Below the pieces are notes generated by a model. The model was not told the DNA's origin. It saw only the letters and a program-made list of their open reading frames with translations, and ran no database searches. Positions 8,139 through 18,862 of a stretch of DNA of 64,000 nt are shown here, piece by piece. How positions within the stretch are numbered: position 1 is the first letter of the stretch; the number at the start of each line of letters is the position of its first letter. The stretch is taken from contig NC_017219.1 of NCBI RefSeq assembly GCF_000269965.1, positions 1,736,001 to 1,800,000 on the forward strand. The letters are read 5' to 3'. Source of the stretch: Bifidobacterium longum subsp. infantis ATCC 15697 = JCM 1222 = DSM 20088 (GTDB lineage: Bacteria > Actinomycetota > Actinomycetes > Actinomycetales > Bifidobacteriaceae). Made by a program: the position numbers and the translations under genes.

Positions 8139-9374
8139 TTACTTGTCTTCGAGGACCTGTGCCATGGCGTCGTTTTCGCCACGGGCCAGTCGGCGGTCAA
8201 TCACGGTCATCAGATGTTCGGAGATGGCAGGAATGCCGATCTCCTCGACGAGTTCGCCGAAGAAGCCACGCACCACGAGCTTGCGGGCGTCGGTTTCGGG
8301 GATGCCGCGGGATTCGAGGTAGAACAGTTCCTCGTCGTCGAAGCGGCCCACCGAAGAGGCGTGACCGGCACCGATGATGTTGCCGTTTTCGATTTCGAGG
8401 TTCGGCTCGGAATCGGCGATGGCACCCGGGGTCAGGACCAGGTTGCGGTTGAGCTCGTAGGAGTCGGTGCCGGGGGCGGTGGGCTGGATGAGCGCGTTGC
8501 CCACCCAAGTGGAGTGCGCGCCCTTGCCGTCAAGCGCGCCCTTGTAGACCACGCGGGACTTGCAGTCGGGGTGGTTGTGTACCACCATCGTGCGGTGTTC
8601 GATGTGCTCGCCGGGGTCCACGAAGTAGATGCCGAGCATGTTGAGGTCGCCTTGTTCGCCGCCGAAGTCCTGATCCATGCGGATGCGGACGATGTCGCCG
8701 CCCAAGGTCACGACGGAGTGGCGCAGGGATGCGCCTTCGCCGACGTGGATGCGGTGGTTGGCCACATGCTTGGCGGTTTTGGCCCATTCCTGAACGAACG
8801 TGGTGGAGACGTGCGAGTCCTTGCCGGTGGTGATTTCCACGCCTTCGGCCAGTCGTGCGTCACCGTTGTGTTCCACGACGACGTCCGCATGAGCCTTGTC
8901 GGCGGCGGCGATCACCAGATGGAAAGCGTCGAGGTCCTCCCCCGCGCCGTGCACCTTGACGAGCACGGGCTGGGCGATCTCACCGGACAGTTCCAGAATG
9001 GTTGCGGTGTGGCCGGATTCCCATTCGACTGCGGAGACGCGGTCGTTGGGCTTGGACACAGTGCCGGACAGGCCCTCACCGAGCTTGATCTGGCTGAGCT
9101 TCACGCCTTCGGCCAACGGCGAGCCGTCAATCATGGAGACTTCGATCTGCGTTTCGCCGGAAGGCTTGAACACGGTGAAGAACTCGTTGATGCGCTCGAT
9201 AGGCGTGTAGCGCCATTCGTCCTGCTTGCGGCTGGGCTCCGGGTAGTCGCCTGCGTTGAACGAACGCACGGCATGGTCCACGGAGGACGGCATGGCGGCC
9301 GGAATCGCGTACGGGTCGTTGGGGTCGGCGACCGGAATCTTGATTTCCTTGACGGGTGTTGTGTTGTCGGTCAT
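8139..9374 (-). CDS. sufD: SufD scaffold subunit
   Basis: SufD pairs with SufB and SufC to form the Fe-S scaffold. The 411-residue protein carries the beta-helix core and the C-terminal conserved region with GAGHASSVGRFDDEELFYLESRG and the following helices shared by SufB and SufD. The start at 9374 lies five bases after the sufB stop, showing tight coupling. The divergent N-terminal third is normal for SufD. Assignment as SufD and not a second SufB rests on its length and position. Confidence 0.95.
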   Translation of the reverse strand: MTDNTTPVKEIKIPVADPNDPYAIPAAMPSSVDHAVRSFNAGDYPEPSRKQDEWRYTPIERINEFFTVFKPSGETQIEVSMIDGSPLAEGVKLSQIKLGEGLSGTVSKPNDRVSAVEWESGHTATILELSGEIAQPVLVKVHGAGEDLDAFHLVIAAADKAHADVVVEHNGDARLAEGVEITTGKDSHVSTTFVQEWAKTAKHVANHRIHVGEGASLRHSVVTLGGDIVRIRMDQDFGGEQGDLNMLGIYFVDPGEHIEHRTMVVHNHPDCKSRVVYKGALDGKGAHSTWVGNALIQPTAPGTDSYELNRNLVLTPGAIADSEPNLEIENGNIIGAGHASSVGRFDDEELFYLESRGIPETDARKLVVRGFFGELVEEIGIPAISEHLMTVIDRRLARGENDAMAQVLEDK

Positions 9375-9379
9375 CGGAA

Positions 9380-10879
9380 TCAGCCCACCGATCCTTCCAT
9401 CTGAAGTTCCACAAGTCTGTTGAGTTCAAGCGCGTATTCCATCGGCAGCTCGCGGCTGATCGGTTCGACGAAGCCGCGCACGATCATGCCTCGCGCCTCT
9501 TCCTCCGTGAGTCCTCGGCTCATCAGGTAGAAGAGCTGGTCTTCGGAAATCTTGGAAACGGTGGCTTCGTGGGCCATCGAAACGTCGTCTTCGCGAACGT
9601 CGACGTGCGGGTAGGTATCGGAGCGGGAGAAGTCGTCGACCAGCAGGGCATCGCACACGGTCGAGTTGGACGAACCGTACGCGCCCTTGACGATTTTGAC
9701 CAGACCGCGGTAGGCGGAGCGGCCGCCGCCGCGCGAGATGGACTTGGCGACGATGGTGGAGCTGGTGTGCGGTGCCAAGTGAATCATCTTCGCGCCCGTG
9801 TCCTGGTACTGGCCCTTGCCGGCAAAGCCGAGGGACATGGTGGATGCCTTGGCGTACGGTTCGGCGAGGATGCAGGCCGGGTACTTCATGGTGGCCTTGG
9901 AACCGATGTTGCCGTCCACCCACTCCATCGTGCCGCCCTCACGCACGTAGGCACGCTGGGTGACGAGGTTGTAGACGTTGTTCGACCAGTTCTGCACGGT
10001 GGTGTAGCGCACGCGGGCGTGCTTCTCGACGATGATCTCGACGATGGCGGCGTGCAGCGAGTCCTCGGACCAGATCGGGGCGGTGCAGCCTTCCACGTAG
10101 TGCACGTAGGAGCCTTCGTCCGCGATAATCAGCGTACGTTCGAACTGACCCATGGCCGGGGTGTTGATGCGGAAGTATGCCTGCAACGGGATGTCCACGT
10201 GCACGCCCTTCGGCACGTATACGAACGAGCCGCCGGACCATGCCGCGGTGTTGAGGGCGCCGAACTTGTTGTCCTCCGGGGGCACGACGGTGCCGAAGTA
10301 CTTCTTGACGAGTTCAGGGTATTCGCGCACAGCGGTGTCCGTGTCGACGAAGATCACACCCTGCTTCTTCAGGTCCTCACGAATGGAGTTGTAGATTACC
10401 TCGGACTCGTACTGGGCAGCCACGCCGGAGACGAGGCGGTTCTTCTCCGCCTCCGGGATGCCAAGGCGATCGTAGGTGTTGCGGATATCGTCCGGCAGCT
10501 CCTCCCACGACTTCGCCTGCTTCTCGATCGGCTTGACGTAGTACTTGAAGTCGTCGGCGTTGAAGCCGGAGAGATCCACACCCCAATCGGGCATGGGCTT
10601 TTCGAGGAACGCCTTGAATCCACGCAGACGCATGTCGAGCATCCACTGCGGCTCGCCTTTGTCGGCGCTGATCGCGCGTACGACGTTCTCATCAATGCCT
10701 CGTTTTGCGGCTTCGCCGGCGGCATCAGAATCATGCCAACCATAGTTGTAGTCGCCGAACTGGCTGATGATCTCGTCATCCTTCTTGATCTTGTCCTCGT
10801 TGACGCGGGTACGATCAGCCACATACTGGCTCATCTCCACGTCAGCGGCGGCGTTTGGCGCTGTGTTTTCGGTCACCAT
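9380..10879 (-). CDS. sufB: SufB scaffold subunit
   Basis: SufB is the main scaffold protein on which the SUF system builds clusters. The 499-residue protein has [31 protein letters not shown] with a conserved cysteine, and a SufB-type C-terminus with [17 protein letters not shown]. It is the first gene of a six-gene operon sufB-D-C-S-U-DUF59. No SufR-type repressor gene is found upstream; pyrG lies there instead, on the same strand. The 228-base gap before it probably carries the operon promoter. Confidence 0.97.
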   Translation of the reverse strand: MVTENTAPNAAADVEMSQYVADRTRVNEDKIKKDDEIISQFGDYNYGWHDSDAAGEAAKRGIDENVVRAISADKGEPQWMLDMRLRGFKAFLEKPMPDWGVDLSGFNADDFKYYVKPIEKQAKSWEELPDDIRNTYDRLGIPEAEKNRLVSGVAAQYESEVIYNSIREDLKKQGVIFVDTDTAVREYPELVKKYFGTVVPPEDNKFGALNTAAWSGGSFVYVPKGVHVDIPLQAYFRINTPAMGQFERTLIIADEGSYVHYVEGCTAPIWSEDSLHAAIVEIIVEKHARVRYTTVQNWSNNVYNLVTQRAYVREGGTMEWVDGNIGSKATMKYPACILAEPYAKASTMSLGFAGKGQYQDTGAKMIHLAPHTSSTIVAKSISRGGGRSAYRGLVKIVKGAYGSSNSTVCDALLVDDFSRSDTYPHVDVREDDVSMAHEATVSKISEDQLFYLMSRGLTEEEARGMIVRGFVEPISRELPMEYALELNRLVELQMEGSVG

Positions 10880-11107
10880 CCTGCCTTCCTTGTATCACAC
10901 TTAACCCTATGAAAACCTAGCAGAACCCAAGTGCAAACACTAGCTGCCCTGACGCATATTGGCTGTGGGCTTGATTACATGCGGGCGCCATCGGGCCATG
11001 CGGCATCACGGATGGCGCCAAACGGCGAAGGCGTGGCGGCGAAGCATCCTGAGATGCCGTGCCGTCACGCCTTCATCGTGCGCGGACCGACCGCGCGGGA
11101 TCCACGG

Positions 11108-12769
11108 TCAGCGGGCCGCCTGATGGCCGAGCGCCGCCTTGACCAGACCGGCGAACAGCGGATGTGGCTTGGTCGGGCGGGACTTGAACTCCGGGTGAGC
11201 CTGGGTGGCCACATAGAACGGGTGCACGTCCTGCGGCAGTTCCACGAACTCGGTGAGCTCGCCATCCGGGCTCTGGCCAGAGATGCGCAGGCCGCCTTCG
11301 CGCAGACGATCCTTGTACGCCACGTTGACTTCGTAACGGTGGCGGTGACGCTCGGTGACATGCGTGGTGCCGTACAGTTCGGCGACCAGCGAGCCTTCCT
11401 CCAGCTCAGCCGGGTAGGAGCCAAGACGCATGGTGTGGCCCATGTCGCCCTTGCCGGCCACGATGTCCTTCTGCTCTTCCATGGTGGCGATCACCGGGTT
11501 GGCGCAATCGGGCTCGAACTCGGAAGAGTTCGCGTCTTCAATGCCCAGCACGTGGCGGGAGTATTCGATGACCATGGACTGCAGGCCCAGGCACAGGCCA
11601 AGGGCGGGCAGCTTGGTTTCACGGGCGAACTTCAGGGCGCCGATCTTGCCATCGATGCCGCGGATGCCAAAGCCGCCGGGGATCACGATGCCGTCGACGT
11701 TGTCGAGAGCGGCGGCCGCACCTTCGGTGGTTTCGCAACGGTCGGCCGCAACCCACTTGACGTTGACCTTGGCCCAGTTGGCAAAGCCTCCGGCCTTGAT
11801 GGCCTCGGTGACAGACAGGTAGGCGTCCGGCAAATCGATGTACTTGCCGACGATGGCGATGTTGACCTCGTGCTTGGGGTGGTGGACGCGCTCAAGCAGG
11901 TCTGCCCATTCATCCCAATCGACATCGTGGAACGGCAGGCCGAGCTCACGCACCACGTAAGCATCAAGGCCCTCTTCGAACAGGATCTTCGGTACATCGT
12001 AGATGCTCGGCGCATCCACGCAGTTGACCACGCCTTCGGCATCGACGTCGCACATCAGGGAGATCTTGTCTTTGATGGACTGGTTGAGCGGGCGGTCGGA
12101 ACGCAACACGAGGGCGTCCGGGGAGATGCCGAGTTGACGCAGCATCATCACGGAGTGCTGGGTGGGCTTGGTCTTGAGCTCGTGGGCGGCGGAAATGTAC
12201 GGCACCAGGGAAACGTGCACGAACATGCAGTTGTCCGGGCCGAGATCGCGGCGCACTTCGCGGGCGGCCTCAAGGAAGGGCTGGGACTCGATGTCGCCGA
12301 CAGTACCACCGATCTCGGTGATGATCACATCCACGTCATCGGAAGCCTGGGCGCGCATACGAGACTTGATTTCGTTGGTGATGTGAGGGATGACCTGCAC
12401 GCACTGGCCGAGGTATTCGCCGGCGCGCTCCTTGCGCAGCACTTCCTGATAGATCTGACCGGTGGTGACGTTGGCCTTCTGGCTCAGGAAGACGTCGAGG
12501 AAACGCTCGTAGTGGCCGATGTCGAGATCGGTTTCAGCACCGTCTTCGGTCACGTAGACCTCACCATGCTGGAACGGGTTCATGGTGCCCGGGTCGACGT
12601 TGATGTACGGATCGAGCTTTTGCTGCAGAACATGGATGCCGCGGCTGCGCAGCAAACGACCGAGCGAAGATGCGGTCAGGCCCTTGCCGAGAGAGGAAAC
12701 AACGCCGCCAGTGACGAAAATATGCTTGGTGACGTGCTCTTGAGAATTACCATGTGTTCTTCTAACCAT
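11108..12769 (-). CDS. pyrG: CTP synthase
   Basis: PyrG makes CTP from UTP, ATP and glutamine. The N-terminal synthetase domain begins [16 protein letters not shown] with the P-loop. The C-terminal class I glutamine amidotransferase domain carries the nucleophile cysteine in [10 protein letters not shown] and the His/Glu pair in AHPEFKSRP. The frame is open further upstream to 12889, but the ATG at 12769 gives a 553-residue product of the expected bifidobacterial length. It lies between aroQ and the SUF operon on the same strand. Confidence 0.97.
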   Translation of the reverse strand: MVRRTHGNSQEHVTKHIFVTGGVVSSLGKGLTASSLGRLLRSRGIHVLQQKLDPYINVDPGTMNPFQHGEVYVTEDGAETDLDIGHYERFLDVFLSQKANVTTGQIYQEVLRKERAGEYLGQCVQVIPHITNEIKSRMRAQASDDVDVIITEIGGTVGDIESQPFLEAAREVRRDLGPDNCMFVHVSLVPYISAAHELKTKPTQHSVMMLRQLGISPDALVLRSDRPLNQSIKDKISLMCDVDAEGVVNCVDAPSIYDVPKILFEEGLDAYVVRELGLPFHDVDWDEWADLLERVHHPKHEVNIAIVGKYIDLPDAYLSVTEAIKAGGFANWAKVNVKWVAADRCETTEGAAAALDNVDGIVIPGGFGIRGIDGKIGALKFARETKLPALGLCLGLQSMVIEYSRHVLGIEDANSSEFEPDCANPVIATMEEQKDIVAGKGDMGHTMRLGSYPAELEEGSLVAELYGTTHVTERHRHRYEVNVAYKDRLREGGLRISGQSPDGELTEFVELPQDVHPFYVATQAHPEFKSRPTKPHPLFAGLVKAALGHQAAR

Positions 12770-12945
12770 GGAATTCCACTCTATCATCCGTGTATGACCC
12801 GGCGTGTTCATGACGTGGCCGGTGTAGTCGCGCGTAGGCGGCCCGTCTCGTCCTGCCTTGGCCAGCATATGGTCGAATACACGGCGCACTTCAGGCCCAT
12901 AGGGCGCACCAGGACGAGGATTCTGGTCCGATTCGTCGGAACAGG

Positions 12946-12980
12946 AATCCCGGGCTCAACGTCGACTGATACCCGGGATT
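12946..12980 (-). terminator. Hairpin downstream of aroQ
   Basis: AATCCCGGG at 12946-12954 pairs perfectly with CCCGGGATT at 12972-12980 around a 17-base loop, just downstream of the aroQ stop. There is no clear T-run, so it may be a factor-assisted terminator or an mRNA-end hairpin. Confidence 0.55.
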
Positions 12981-12997
12981 GGCTGGAGGGCTTGGTT

Positions 12998-13444
12998 CTA
13001 TTCGCTCAGCAAGTGCGCCACAGCATCGAGCGCGAGCTTGTAGCCGTAGAAACCCATGCCGGTGATGGTGCCGGTGGCCACAGGGCTGATTACGGAACGC
13101 TTGCGGAACTCGTCGCGGGCGGACGGGTTGGAAATATGGACTTCCATAAGTGGCAGGTTCTCATCAATGACCATGTGCGCGGCGTCGGCGAGAGCATACG
13201 AATAGTGCGTGAAGGCGGCGGGGTTCATGACCACCGGGGTTTTCTCGTCGGCGGCTTGGTGCATCCAGCGCACCATTTCGGCTTCGTCGTCGGTCTGACG
13301 CACCTCGACTTCGAGGCCGAGGTCCTTGCCCCATTCGGCGCAGAGCTTGCGCAGGGTGTCGAGGTCTTGACGACCGTAGACGTCGGGCTGGCGGACGCCG
13401 AGACGTCCGAGGTTAGGGCCATTGACAACGATGACTTTGGTCAT
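12998..13444 (-). CDS. aroQ: Type II 3-dehydroquinate dehydratase
   Basis: AroQ converts 3-dehydroquinate to 3-dehydroshikimate in the shikimate pathway. The 148-residue protein has the type II signatures VNGPNLGRLGVRQPDVYG with the catalytic Tyr, NPAAFTHYSYAL, and EVHISNPSARDEFRKRS. The ATG at 13444 follows AAAAGGAG, so the longer upstream frame is rejected. It is the distal gene of the aroC-aroKB-aroQ cluster, although a 163-base gap with palindromes separates it from aroKB, so it may have its own promoter. Confidence 0.96.
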   Translation of the reverse strand: MTKVIVVNGPNLGRLGVRQPDVYGRQDLDTLRKLCAEWGKDLGLEVEVRQTDDEAEMVRWMHQAADEKTPVVMNPAAFTHYSYALADAAHMVIDENLPLMEVHISNPSARDEFRKRSVISPVATGTITGMGFYGYKLALDAVAHLLSE

Positions 13445-13478
13445 CGGGACTCCTTTTGTTTGTGCTTCTCTCCCTCCG

Positions 13479-13511
13479 CCCCTTCGGGGCACCTCCCTCA
13501 TCAGAGGGAGG
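13479..13511. repeat. Two adjacent intergenic palindromes
   Basis: GCCCC-TTC-GGGGC at 13479-13491 is followed directly by CCTCCCTC-ATCA-GAGGGAGG at 13492-13511. The second belongs to the same CTC-ATCA-GAG family as 4722-4743. Both lie between aroKB and aroQ. Confidence 0.7.
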
Positions 13512-13607
13512 AAGAAGGTAGATCCGACTCCGGGGCACCTCCGTTAGAGGGGAGCCAAGTACTTTTTTCTGAGGGGATGGCGAACGGCACGGCCTGTGGC
13601 CGTTCAA

Positions 13608-15230
13608 TTATTGCTGGATACGATGGAAGGCTTCTTCTACGGCGTCGGCGGGCGGGTTGTCGAGGTGTACGACGTGACCAATCTCGTCAAGGACCACGAA
13701 ACGCAGTTCGTTGCCACGGGCTTTCTTGTCGCGATGCATCAATGCGAGCACGTCGTCGAACGAGCCGCCATGCCACGACGTCGGCAGACCCAGCGAAGCG
13801 AGCAACGAGCGGTGATAGTCAACCAGATCCTGATCGATGTAACCGATCAGATGGGCCAGCTCGGCGGCATACACCATACCGACGGCCACCGCATTGCCAT
13901 GCCTCCAGCGGAAGTGCTCGAGCTTTTCGATGGCATGGCCCATCGTGTGCCCGTAGTTGAGGAATTCACGAAGACCCTTCTCCTTCAAATCGGAGGAGAC
14001 GTGATAGACCTTGACCTTTACCGTGCGCTCAATGAGCTCGGCAACCACGTCTTCGAGCGGCGAGCCAAGGAATGTAGAGCCGACGAAAGCGCGCAGTTCA
14101 GCTGCGTGGTCTTCGAGGATATGAAGGATTTCGGGATCGCGGATGAAACCGGATTTGGCGACTTCGCCGAGACCCTCGATGAAGATGTCATTGGGTAGCG
14201 TAGCCAGCGTCTTGGTGTCGGCCAGCACACCGGCAGGCGTGTAGAACGAGCCGACGAGGTTCTTGCCCTGCGGGGTGTTGATGCCGGTTTTGCCACCGGT
14301 GGAGGCATCGACCATGGCCAGCAGCGAGGTCGGGCAGTTCACATAGCGCACGCCACGCATCCACGTGGCGGCCACGAAACCGGCCAAATCGGTTGCGGCA
14401 CCGCCGCCAAGCCCCACCACGGCATCGGATCGGGTGAAACCTTCGTTGCCAAGGCGTTCCCAAATGCCGTTGGCCACGGTAATGGTCTTGCCGGGTTCGG
14501 CATCCGGAATCACGATGTCGGAAACCTCATAGCCGCCCTGACGCAACAGAGCGCGGGCACGATCGGAGTGTCGCTGCACCGACTGAGTGTGGATAAGCGC
14601 GATTTTGGCGGGTTTGGGTCCCAGCACATCGGCCAGATGGTTCATGGCACCTTCGCCAATGACCACATCATACGGCTCAATTGCCGCTCCGGTAACATGC
14701 ACTGCTCGCTCAGATACCATATCAATCACTTTCTTCGCTGCGCCCTGAGGCGTAAGCCCCCGGGTATGGACATGAACGTTGGCGACCTCGCGGAATACTG
14801 GGTCACGCTGCTTGAACAGTTTTTTCCAACGGGAGTTGGCGTTGCCATTGAGCATGGGCCGGCCTCCCCCACGGTTCGCGCGTTCCATGGCTTCCGCCGG
14901 ATCGGCATCAAGGTAGACCACACGACCGCCATGGTCGATGTAGGAGGCGAGGGCATGCTGGGTGGAGGACGTCATGGGAGCGCCACCGCCCAGCGAAAAG
15001 ATACCGTCGAAATCCTCAAGCATATCGGCGATGAGATCGGCCTCGACCTCGCGGAATGCCGGCTCACCGTATTCCTCGAAGTAGGAGGGAATCTTCATGC
15101 CCACTTCACGTTCGATCTCCACATCGGCATCGGCGAACGGCAGACGCAACATATGCGCCACTTCCTTACCGACACGTGTTTTGCCGGCTCCCATCATGCC
15201 GATGATGACGGCGCGGGGGCGTGCGGTCAT
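13608..15230 (-). CDS. aroKB: Fused shikimate kinase / 3-dehydroquinate synthase
   Basis: Two shikimate-pathway enzymes are joined in one 540-residue chain. Residues 1 to about 170 are shikimate kinase, with Walker A GMMGAGKT at 11-18, the FADADVEIE segment and the FSLGGGAP motif. Residues from about 180 to the end are 3-dehydroquinate synthase, with [25 protein letters not shown], the NAD/metal region [13 protein letters not shown] and [10 protein letters not shown]. In most bacteria these are two adjacent genes aroK and aroB; the fusion is known from bifidobacteria. There is no frameshift or linker stop. It lies downstream of aroC, 82 bases away. Confidence 0.97.
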   Translation of the reverse strand: MTARPRAVIIGMMGAGKTRVGKEVAHMLRLPFADADVEIEREVGMKIPSYFEEYGEPAFREVEADLIADMLEDFDGIFSLGGGAPMTSSTQHALASYIDHGGRVVYLDADPAEAMERANRGGGRPMLNGNANSRWKKLFKQRDPVFREVANVHVHTRGLTPQGAAKKVIDMVSERAVHVTGAAIEPYDVVIGEGAMNHLADVLGPKPAKIALIHTQSVQRHSDRARALLRQGGYEVSDIVIPDAEPGKTITVANGIWERLGNEGFTRSDAVVGLGGGAATDLAGFVAATWMRGVRYVNCPTSLLAMVDASTGGKTGINTPQGKNLVGSFYTPAGVLADTKTLATLPNDIFIEGLGEVAKSGFIRDPEILHILEDHAAELRAFVGSTFLGSPLEDVVAELIERTVKVKVYHVSSDLKEKGLREFLNYGHTMGHAIEKLEHFRWRHGNAVAVGMVYAAELAHLIGYIDQDLVDYHRSLLASLGLPTSWHGGSFDDVLALMHRDKKARGNELRFVVLDEIGHVVHLDNPPADAVEEAFHRIQQ

Positions 15231-15312
15231 AATCTACGAATCCTCTCGACGATTGGTGGGTACAGTTGCTGATGGTTCCGTGGCAGTCGTCACGAAACCA
15301 TACGCCCTTCGT

Positions 15313-16500
15313 TCAGCGCATGTGCTCCGGCCACGAGGCGAGATACGACTCAAGGTTGCGCCGTGTTTCGGCAACACTGTCTCCACCGAACTTATCCAGC
15401 GCGTACTTCGCCAAAGTCAGACGCACCATGGCCTCGGCCACCACGGATGCCGCAGGCACGGCGGTGCTGTCGGAACGCTGGTTGATGGCTTGTGCGGATT
15501 CGCCGGTCAGCACGTCGACCGTACGCAGGGCCTTGGGGATGGACGGAATCGGCTTCATGGCACCGCGTACGCGAATCACCTGGCCATTGGACATACCGCC
15601 TTCAATGCCGCCTGCGCGGTTGGACAGACGGTCGATGCGGCCGTCGGCGTTGACCACGATCTCATCGTGCGCCTGCGAACCGGGGCGGGAGGCTGCCAGG
15701 AAGCCGTCGCCGATCTCCACACCCTTGAACGCCTGAATGCCCATAATCGCGGAGGCCAGAGCCGCGTCCAGTCGGCGGTCGGACTCCACATACGTGCCGA
15801 TGCCGGCAGGCACACCGTAAGCCAGCACTTCAATCACGCCGCCCAACGTATCGGCGGCCTTCTTGGCTTCATTGATGCGTTCGATGATACGGACCTCGGC
15901 CTCTTTATCCAACGTACGCACGGGAGAGGCATCCAACGCTTCCAGATCGTCAGGTGTGGGCAACGGCAAATCAGGGTTGGTCTGCACGCCACCGAGCGCC
16001 ACCACGTGGGCTACGGTGCGGATGCCGAACGCCTGATCCAGGAACTGCTTGGCCACCTCGCCCAAAGCCACACGGGAGGCGGTCTCACGGGCGCTGGAGC
16101 GCTCCAGTACCGGTCGGGCGTCGTCAAAACCATACTTGCGCATGCCGGTCAGATCGGCGTGGCCCGGGCGCGGGCGGCTCAGCGGCGCATTGCGGCCTTC
16201 GCGCGGCAGGTCATGGTCGAGTGCATCGGCGCTCATGACCTCGGTCCACTTCGGCCATTCGGTGTTGGCGATTTCGATGGCCACCGGCGAGCCGAGGGTC
16301 AGGCCGTGGCGTACACCGGTCAGCAGACGGACCTTGTCTTGCTCGAACTTCATGCGGGCACCGCGACCATATCCAAGTCGACGGCGTGCCAGTGCGGAAA
16401 CGATATCGTCCGTGCTAATACGCACGCCGGCCGGCAACCCTTCAATCATGGCCACCAATGCTTCTCCGTGCGACTCCCCTGCCGTCTGCCAACGCAGCAT
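15313..16500 (-). CDS. aroC: Chorismate synthase
   Basis: AroC makes chorismate from 5-enolpyruvylshikimate-3-phosphate using reduced flavin. The 395-residue protein shows all three family signatures: [18 protein letters not shown], the [14 protein letters not shown] segment, and [14 protein letters not shown]. The length is normal for the monofunctional actinobacterial enzyme. It is the first gene of the aroC-aroKB-aroQ cluster and is transcribed away from the prepilin peptidase gene, 63 bases apart. Confidence 0.97.
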   Translation of the reverse strand: MLRWQTAGESHGEALVAMIEGLPAGVRISTDDIVSALARRRLGYGRGARMKFEQDKVRLLTGVRHGLTLGSPVAIEIANTEWPKWTEVMSADALDHDLPREGRNAPLSRPRPGHADLTGMRKYGFDDARPVLERSSARETASRVALGEVAKQFLDQAFGIRTVAHVVALGGVQTNPDLPLPTPDDLEALDASPVRTLDKEAEVRIIERINEAKKAADTLGGVIEVLAYGVPAGIGTYVESDRRLDAALASAIMGIQAFKGVEIGDGFLAASRPGSQAHDEIVVNADGRIDRLSNRAGGIEGGMSNGQVIRVRGAMKPIPSIPKALRTVDVLTGESAQAINQRSDSTAVPAASVVAEAMVRLTLAKYALDKFGGDSVAETRRNLESYLASWPEHMR

Positions 16501-16563
16501 AACTTCCCTCGTTTCATGTGTGTACGTCTATGAGTACGTCTAACTAGGGGTTAATGTTAAGCT

Positions 16564-17037
16564 ATGCCATACCTGTTCACGCTACCCGGTCTGCTATGTG
16601 GGCTTACACTGTCCATTGAGGATGTTCGTCATCGGCGGGTGCCGATCGCATGGGTGGCCGTGGGCGCGTTAATCCAGTTGGCCGCCGATTTCGCGTATGG
16701 AGTGGTGGCGAACGACCTGTTCGTGCTGTTGCAGGCACTGTTGTTCACCGTGCTATGTTGCCTGATCCAGTTCGCGTTGGCGTTGCTGGTGCCGCGGTCA
16801 TTGGGATTCGGCGATGTGACCGCCTTGATACCTATGGGATTGTCTGTCGGACTGTTTGGCCTGTTGCCTGTGGTGGTCTGGTGGCTGGCGATGGGCGTTG
16901 CCGGCATCACATGGATTGCCTTGTGGACGCGATTCGACCCACAACGCACATCACCGGCACATGCGGGCAAGGTGCCGTATGTGCCGGTGATATTGGCGGG
17001 CGCGATTGTGGCGGTGGTGGTTGGGGTGTTGTCCTAG
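16564..17037 (+). CDS. Prepilin peptidase-like membrane aspartyl protease (A24)
   Basis: This 157-residue polytopic protein has about five hydrophobic segments. The two catalytic aspartates of the A24 family sit in SIEDVRHRRVP near residue 20 and in GFGDVTAL near residue 83. It corresponds to the C-terminal catalytic half of TadV/PilD-type peptidases and lacks the N-terminal methylase domain. Such short A24 proteins process type IV prepilin-like leader peptides. No pilin genes are in this window. A similar gene sits in the mycobacterial aro cluster, but here it is on the opposite strand from aroC. Confidence 0.85.
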   Translation: MPYLFTLPGLLCGLTLSIEDVRHRRVPIAWVAVGALIQLAADFAYGVVANDLFVLLQALLFTVLCCLIQFALALLVPRSLGFGDVTALIPMGLSVGLFGLLPVVVWWLAMGVAGITWIALWTRFDPQRTSPAHAGKVPYVPVILAGAIVAVVVGVLS

Positions 17038-17128
17038 ATTTCTCCTCCATCCGCTTTGCGGGAGCCCCGGGCTTAAGTCGAGCGTTACATTCCCCGCAGT
17101 GCTCCCCTCAGTCCGCTTTGCGGACAGC

Positions 17129-17149
17129 TCCCCTCGGCGAGGGAGCCAA
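17129..17149. repeat. Intergenic palindrome near mltG
   Basis: GCTCCCTC-type arms (GCTCCCCTC with GAGGGAGC) flank GGC. It lies in a 166-base gap that also holds two smaller hairpins, CCGCTTTGCGG at 17112-17122 and CCGCTTTGCGG at 17050-17060, so three palindromes separate the two convergent genes. Confidence 0.6.
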
Positions 17150-17203
17150 TGAAGAGACTAATGTCCGATCAGCTTCCCCAAGCGAAGGGAGCTAACGGGA
17201 TGA

Positions 17204-18385
17204 CTACTGGTTTTCGGCTTGCCACTTGCGTAGTTCGGCCACGTTCTGGTCATGTTCATCGGCGGTTGCGGCGAACTTGGTTTCGCCGGTGTCCAGATTG
17301 ACCGTGCAGAAGTACAGCCAATTGCCGCTTTCGGGGTGCAGTGCCGCTTGAATGGCACTATCGCCGGGATTGCTGATCGGCGTAGGCGGCAGGCCGGAGA
17401 TCTTGTACGTGTTGTACGGGTTGGACTCGTCCTGGGTCATCTCGGTGGTCACCTGCGCGGGCTTGACGTTATTGCCATAGGCCACGGTGGAATCCATGCC
17501 CAACGACATGCCCTGCTCCAAACGGTTCTCGATGACTCGCGTCACTTTGCCGTAGTAATCGGCTTTGTTGACCTCGGCCTCGGCGATAGAGGCGATGATC
17601 ATCACCCGTTCGCGGTCACTGCCGGTCGGCACGCCCAATTCATCCAACTTGGCGATACGCTTATCGACCATGGCCTTGAGGATTTCCGAAGCGCTCTTCA
17701 TGCTCTTGACGTTGTAGGTTCCCGGCTCCAGCCATCCCTCAAAGCTACCGCCCGCTTCATTGGGCAGAATATCCTTACCCTTGTTCTTGATAATCGTGTC
17801 GAATTCGCTTTGGGCAATGCCGGAAAGCTTCGCGGCGTCGGCGAACACATCGGTGGCACGTTCACCGGGACGAACCTCAAGGAAGCCCGATGCCTGGTTG
17901 GTGTCGGAGAGAACGGCGATCACATCGGATGCGGCCATATGCTTCTTCAATGTGAACGTTCCCGGATAGAGTGTCGCGCTATTGGCGTTGACCACGCTGG
18001 TGAACGCGGCAGTAGACTTGATGACTTCGGCCTTGAGCAGCTTATCGGCGATCTCCGCCGCACCTTGGCCCTCGCTCACGGTGAATTCGACCTCGCCATA
18101 GCCCGGTCCCGGATAGTCCGCGATGGCCGTCGACTGGTTGCTCCGGCTGTCGCGCCATGCGATGAGCTTGGTTACGCCGAAATAGCCGCCGCCGATAAGC
18201 AGGGCGACGATGGCGATAGCGATGATAATGCCACTGATACGCTTGCGCTTGCGATGTGCACGTCGCTTGCGCATCTCCTTGCGGGATTTCGGCGGTTCTG
18301 GCGGCTTGGCCCCGCGCATTGGTTCTGACCCCTGTTCGACCCAATGCGTGTTGTCATCAAAGAACTCGTTAAAATCATCGGTCAT
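17204..18385 (-). CDS. mltG: Endolytic murein transglycosylase MltG (YceG-like)
   Basis: MltG cuts nascent peptidoglycan strands at the membrane and sets glycan length. The 393-residue protein has a basic cytoplasmic N-terminus, one membrane segment at about residues 51-73, a LysM-like region, and the YceG catalytic domain. The catalytic glutamate is E269 in IIASIAEAEV, and LEPGTYNV and MDSTVAYG are conserved family stretches. It follows ruvX by 13 bases in the alaS-ruvX-mltG string. The basic, Lys/Arg-rich cytoplasmic tail (residues 34-50) fits the positive-inside rule. Confidence 0.95.
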   Translation of the reverse strand: MTDDFNEFFDDNTHWVEQGSEPMRGAKPPEPPKSRKEMRKRRAHRKRKRISGIIIAIAIVALLIGGGYFGVTKLIAWRDSRSNQSTAIADYPGPGYGEVEFTVSEGQGAAEIADKLLKAEVIKSTAAFTSVVNANSATLYPGTFTLKKHMAASDVIAVLSDTNQASGFLEVRPGERATDVFADAAKLSGIAQSEFDTIIKNKGKDILPNEAGGSFEGWLEPGTYNVKSMKSASEILKAMVDKRIAKLDELGVPTGSDRERVMIIASIAEAEVNKADYYGKVTRVIENRLEQGMSLGMDSTVAYGNNVKPAQVTTEMTQDESNPYNTYKISGLPPTPISNPGDSAIQAALHPESGNWLYFCTVNLDTGETKFAATADEHDQNVAELRKWQAENQ

Positions 18386-18398
18386 AACCGATACCTCA

Positions 18399-18854
18399 CT
18401 ACTCCCGGGTACGGTCGAGTGCCGTCTGCAAAATCACCACTGCCGACTGCTGGTCAACCACCGGCCTGTGCTTGTTCGAAGCTTTATGGGCCTCGAACAG
18501 TTGACGATGCGCACTGACTGTTGTTAATCTCTCATCTATCAATGACACCTGCGGAATCTGATACTCCGTAGAATCACTGTCTTCACTCTCTGCTTGCAGC
18601 CTCTTCTCCAGATTGGCCGCCCACCTGCGCGCTTTTTTGGCGCTTTTGCCTTCTGTACCGTCCATCTGCAGGGGCAATCCGACGATTACATGGTCCACAT
18701 GTTCGTCTTCGATGACGTTCAGGACCTCGTCAATAGCAAAGAAATAGTCGCCGGCAACATGAATGTTGCCAGCAGGGTGTGCAAAGGTAAGCTCCGGGTC
18801 GGACAGTGCCAGTCCGACCCGGGCATTACCCAAATCAACGCCTAACCACACCAC
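18399..18854 (-). CDS. ruvX: Holliday junction resolvase-like RNase RuvX (YqgF)
   Basis: This is a 151-residue RNase H-fold protein of the YqgF/RuvX family, linked to rRNA processing and DNA recombination. The first catalytic aspartate lies in WLGVDLGNARVGLALSD, followed by VIVGLPLQMDGTEG and the C-terminal SLIDERLTT with a conserved Asp/Glu pair. It starts eight bases after the alaS stop and ends 13 bases before mltG, so the three genes are one transcript, as in most Actinobacteria. Confidence 0.95.
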   Translation of the reverse strand: MVWLGVDLGNARVGLALSDPELTFAHPAGNIHVAGDYFFAIDEVLNVIEDEHVDHVIVGLPLQMDGTEGKSAKKARRWAANLEKRLQAESEDSDSTEYQIPQVSLIDERLTTVSAHRQLFEAHKASNKHRPVVDQQSAVVILQTALDRTRE

Positions 18855-18862
18855 TGGCGGAA

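Noticed and set aside
10931..13960. 1009-residue plus-strand frame
   Set aside because: It runs antisense to pyrG, aroQ and aroKB, all well supported by motifs.
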